Notes under the pieces: model-generated
What the model was told of the DNA's origin: nothing
Databases searched by the model: none
What the model saw: only the letters and a program-made list of their open reading frames with translations
Made by a program: the position numbers and the translations under genes
Shown here: piece by piece, positions 60,871 to 64,000 of the stretch
Layout of the letters: each line of letters begins with the position of its first letter
Position numbering within the stretch: the first letter of the stretch is position 1
Assembly (NCBI GenBank): GCA_023055505.1
Contig: JALIRH010000013.1
Coordinates: 2,728,001 to 2,792,000, forward strand
Direction: 5' to 3'
Length of the DNA: 64,000 nucleotides
Source of the DNA: Callipepla californica brunnescens
Taxonomy: Eukaryota > Chordata > Aves > Galliformes > Odontophoridae

Positions 60871-62655
60871 CGATGGTATGTAGGCTGGCTCTCAGAAATC
60901 CGGTAATTCTACCAAATCCTGTCAGTCATTCTTTAATTTGTCACGAGCCTGTGCTGAAAATACACCTAACATTTTTGGTTTCACGAGCATCAGTCTGAAG
61001 TTTCCACAGACTTCATTGCAGTCAGGCTGTTGCAGGGTGTTACATGAGTTAGAGCAAAACCCTAGAGCCCAGCCTGACGGTGGTCCAGCACTGCTACAAG
61101 CTGGCATCTCTGCAGAGACCTGCCAGCAACCCCACATCTTTTCATTTCAGCAGGTCCACGGAGAGCTGAGCACAAACCCTGTGCATGTGGTGCACAGCTC
61201 TTGCAGATGAACCCTGCTTCGATCTTTCACGTTCACTAAAAACCAGAGCAGCTCAGGAGATGTGTATTAAATCCAGGAGAAAAGATCCCTGCACGTGCAC
61301 ACACACACACACAGAGCACAGAATTTCCTTCTTCCCTGCTTCTATCCCTCTGTCAGCCCCTAAATGCCAAATCCTGGCTCGTGCAGATAAAGCGCCCAGC
61401 AATAATACAGGATTCTGGAGAAAACCACGGGGTTCTTTCAGGCTGTTCACAGTCCCACTCCTCAAAATGCCTGTCCTGGGGAGGCTCTTCAGATGCAGGC
61501 CCCTTCCCCAGGCCTAACCCCACTGGTGCCACACAGCAAACCAGAGGAGCTGCAGGCAGTGCTGGATGCAGTCAGCCCTGTCCTGACGGGCAGCTCTCTC
61601 CTCCCAGCACAAGCAGCAGAGCAGAGCTGCCTTTGCTACACCCCCACCCTGCTGGAACACCCGACCCAGGTGAGAGCCCTCACTGTAGTGAGCAGGGAGG
61701 CTTCAGTACCAGCACACCTCAGCCACCAGGCTCAGGAGCTGAACTCGCTGCCTTGCTGCAGGTGGGAGACAGGAAAACCAAAGTATGCTGTTCTGAGAGC
61801 TTTGTTTTTGAATGTAAATGAATGAGAGATTTCAGCCTCCAGATATTTCTTCATCACTGCTGACTTCTATGCATTATTCCAGGGTTCAGAAGGTTCACTT
61901 CTTCGTTCTTTCCCCAGTGTGTGTGGGGACAATGAGAGATAGGGAGCACTCAGGGAGTGAGCATCCAGCAGCAAACCACAGCCAGTCCTAGGGCTGCTGT
62001 ATGTTTTGTTGGTTTATTTTAGGCCAAGCTCTATCCTGAGGGGAGGCTATTCCCACAGAAATATGGGTCACCAGGATAAATATTTTGCAGCAGTTTAGTG
62101 CTGAGGCAGAACATTAGGAAGAATGTGCATCCATCTCCAGGGTGTGACAGATGGGGCACTCTCAGTGTTACTAAATCCCATTCCCTTCCTTTCAAACAAC
62201 CTGCACTGAGTCACTGTTACACTGCCATCCCATCACAGCGTAACAAGCCTCTCAGCAGCAGCACGGGGTACCAGTCACACATCCTCACCCTGCACAGGAG
62301 GATACAGACAAACAGCAAAGCCTGGGCAGGAGGACATCGTGCTTTGCCACAGCCATGTCGGCAACGCTGACACCGGTCCTGATGTGAGGCCACCGCTGCC
62401 CTGGCTGCCCACCGCAGAGCACAGCTGCAAGATGCTGCTCTTCTTATTTCCCCACCTAGATCTAGACACAACAGTGATAAGTACTAAACAAAACAAGCCA
62501 TGAGGATCTTCGACTTCTAATTATTTTATCACAGCCTTCACGTACTCTTTTTTGGATATTATTACCTGGAGAGTATTCTAACAACATGAAGTTGCTGACT
62601 AATTAAGTTCTGGTGTACTCCAAAGCTGGCTTTTGCACACTAATTAAATTTACAG
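60871..62655. other. non-coding DNA with a short CA run
   Basis: (CA)n lies at 61298-61312. Plus-strand frames at 61381-61825 (146 and 110 codons) overlap each other. One reads KPEELQAVLDAVSPVLTG and reaches a CAG|GTGAGA donor at about 61671, but the upstream acceptor is ambiguous and a competing frame is equally open. I make no gene call. Confidence 0.45.
61298..61312. repeat. (CA)n microsatellite
   Basis: Seven tandem CA units. Confidence 0.85.
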
Positions 62656-62708
62656 GCAGTTAGATCTGACAGCTACGACACTATCTGCCAACGTGCCTTC
62701 ATCACCAG
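62656..62708 (+). CDS. weak candidate exon
   Basis: A 53-nt segment lies between an AT-rich acceptor (CTAATTAAATTTACAG) and a consensus donor (CACCAG|GTGAGT). Two frames are open (AVRSDSYDTICQRAF... and QLDLTATTLSANVPSSP). The donor is excellent, the acceptor poor in pyrimidines. It is on the opposite strand to most other candidate exons here, which argues against all of them being real. Confidence 0.12.
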
Positions 62709-63174
62709 GTGAGTTATTAACTCCGAGGTGGCAGGGCACGCCGGGTGCATACGTACTGCCCTGGCACAGAGCTTCCCACAGTGAGCTGCAGCAGGAAGCC
62801 CACAGCACGAGGGGTAGCAGGCTGCGGGGCAGCACCTCCTGCCCATCTGTTGGGGAGCCACGTGAACACTGAGACCCAGCAGCCAAATCCCTGACCCGTG
62901 CTCCCCACACCATCACACCTCCAGGCCCTCTGCAGACAAAACATTTGTTCAGCAATCTATATGATACACCATGTCAAACGCCTCTTTGATAGTTCCCTTA
63001 GGACAGCTGCTCCTGCTACTTCATCTGTTAAATATTTCCAGAACCCAAGAGTCCTGAGGGAGAAAAGCAGTTATTTTGACTAACTGTTCCTCCTCTTCAG
63101 CTAGTTACTGTGCTAGCTTCCTCCCACTCAAACACCATGAGTTGATTAAGACATATGGATTATCTCAACACTAC
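62709..63174. other. non-coding DNA, nothing recognisable
   Basis: Unique sequence. The minus-strand frames at 62650-62955 are C-, P- and R-rich noise. Confidence 0.5.
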
Positions 63175-63370
63175 CAAGAATTTCAATTTAGAAAGTGAAA
63201 TATTGACATTCTTAATGTCACATTCCTCTTCCACTTGGGAGCATTTCCTCGCAATTGACACCGATCCCCGCTGAGCCACGGCAGTGTCACTCAACGCTTT
63301 TTCAGGAGGCTTTTCTGTGGGCCTTTCTTCGGTTGAAGATGCTGATGGAGCCACTGTGGGTTTCTTAATT
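63175..63370 (-). CDS. candidate coding exon, gene not recognised
   Basis: This minus-strand segment has the most coding-like composition in the window. After an acceptor (GGAGTGTTTTCTGTAG) one base and 65 codons read a hydrophilic, K-, E-, P-, T- and S-rich peptide with the parts KKPTVAPSASSTEERPTEK and SVSIARKCSQVEEECDIKN, as expected of a disordered protein region. About seven CpGs persist. It then reaches FL|GTAGTG, a poor donor, or runs four more codons to a stop at 63160-63162, so it might instead be a last coding exon. Its leading base is compatible with the candidate at 63556-63622. The protein is not recognised. Confidence 0.25.
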
Positions 63371-63555
63371 CTACAGAAAACACTCCGTGCAAGTCACTCT
63401 TATGGAAATCTTTGGGTCAAAAAAAGAATTATTCATGTCCCCATTCGATTTAGAATTCTATTTTATGGCCCTTCTTGTGTAAAATAGTTTGTAATGTGCC
63501 AGGCGATTTTTAAATGTAACAGAAAAATCTTGAATTCCATAAAGTAAAATTTTAC
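63371..63555 (-). other. putative short intron between two candidate exons
   Basis: 185 nt, AT-rich. In minus-strand order it begins GTAAAATT (a weak donor) and ends in TTTTCTGTAG. A branch-point-like GTGACTTG lies about 30 nt before the end. The boundaries restore a single frame (two bases AT plus one base A). It is valid only if the flanking exons are real. Confidence 0.15.
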
Positions 63556-63622
63556 ATTGGGAAACCCTTCATCTGGAAGTCCTTTAGGAACAGAGTCTCA
63601 AAATCAGAATCTGATTTCCCAC
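63556..63622 (-). CDS. candidate coding exon, gene not recognised
   Basis: On the minus strand an acceptor (CTTTCAAAGCATTTACAG) precedes two bases and 21 codons encoding GKSDSDFETLFLKDF and then QMKGFP, with two bases left over. Removing the following 185 nt keeps the frame into the candidate at 63175-63370. The donor (CCAAT|GTAAAA) is weak. Without splicing, the frame closes two codons later at a TAA (63552-63554). Composition is acidic and balanced. Unrecognised. Confidence 0.18.
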
Positions 63623-64000
63623 CTGTAAATGCTTTGAAAGTTTTATGTACAGCAGAGGAAAGGTAAGTTTTGTTTTTGGAACAGGAACGGAAACTAAATT
63701 CACAGTGTGCAAAACCAGAAATCCCAAGTCTGAACTTCCCCTGCTGGGATCCAACGAGCTCCCATAAAGCAGAGCCACCATTATCCCCGTCTGCTCTCGT
63801 TGGCATCTCATTTCGACAAGTTTCTATTTAAGATAGATGGCCTTAAGCTACAGCTATATATTTAACCAAGTCAAGAAGAAAATCGGAGTGAACCTCACTG
63901 ACCTCTTATAGCTCAACGTATTGAGCAGACCTATTTAAGTTAACCAAGTTTCTGTATTGTTTGGGCTCGCACAAAATAATCTCAAAATAAAACCTCACAC
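63623..64000. other. non-coding DNA, nothing recognisable
   Basis: AT-rich unique sequence to the window end. No repeat or motif cluster stands out. Confidence 0.5.

Noticed and set aside
1..64000. Endogenous retrovirus, LTR pair, DNA transposon, tRNA, rRNA, CRISPR or bacterial operon
   Set aside because: No LTR-like direct repeats, retroviral motifs, terminal inverted repeats, cloverleaf-forming boxes, spaced direct repeats or ribosome-binding-site-led gene series were seen. CR1 is the only transposon family recognised.

Overview
This window looks like non-coding vertebrate nuclear DNA, most likely from a bird. The diagnostic evidence is four fragments of CR1, the LINE that dominates bird genomes and also occurs in turtles and crocodilians. 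Their 3' ends are characteristic (TTGGACTAGATGA..., GGTCC-TTCCAA..., then short ATCTATGA-type tandem units). CR1 lies at about 3605-3760 (+), 21409-21776 (-), 42977-43145 (-) and 45722-45787 (+). I see no bacterial gene organisation, no rRNA or tRNA, no CRISPR array, no viral gene and no full-length mobile element.

No gene can be named with confidence. Open reading frames reach 224 codons, but they are proline-, serine- and leucine-rich, overlap on both strands and end at random. Three of the longer ones run straight through antisense or 3'-end CR1 fragments, so ORF length is not evidence of coding here. The window is best read as a long intron or an intergenic region. I list a few short stop-free segments bounded by plausible splice sites as low-confidence candidate exons. 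On the minus strand these are 63556-63622 with 63175-63370, 46117-46198, 45089-45155, 37343-37445 and 15812-15850, plus a possible 9-nt microexon at 28946-28954. On the plus strand they are 14002-14088 and 62656-62708, plus a possible non-coding exon at 21990-22119. Only the first minus-strand pair has matching phases, and the rest do not chain into one reading frame, so several or all may be chance. Long homopolymer runs and a small hand count lean towards A over T and C over G on the plus strand. That is the direction expected if the region is transcribed from the minus strand.

Layout: 1-8.6 kb is plain unique DNA with A-runs and one CR1 end. From 8.6 to 20 kb is mostly featureless, with a candidate exon near 14.0 kb and a Z-DNA-prone stretch near 16.9 kb. 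From 20 to 22.2 kb holds two AT-rich, homeodomain-motif-rich blocks, then a CR1. From 22 to 48 kb is mostly featureless, with AT-rich blocks at 30.5 and 36.2 kb and two CR1 ends. From 48 to 49.9 kb is regulatory-looking: two TF-motif-rich blocks, a C16 tract, and a CpG-retaining block with a CRE. At 53.9-54.2 kb a p53 half-site, a CRE-like imperfect palindrome and a TATA-like run are stacked in promoter order. At 56.6, 58.4 and 60.5 kb there are further motif-dense or CpG-retaining blocks. From 60.9 kb to the end is ordinary DNA apart from the candidate exon pair near 63.2-63.6 kb.

The several AT-rich blocks with TAATTA, octamer-like, MEF2 and GATA motifs suggest a regulatory landscape or a large intron near a developmental gene. 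Conservation across species, which I cannot compute, is the decisive test.
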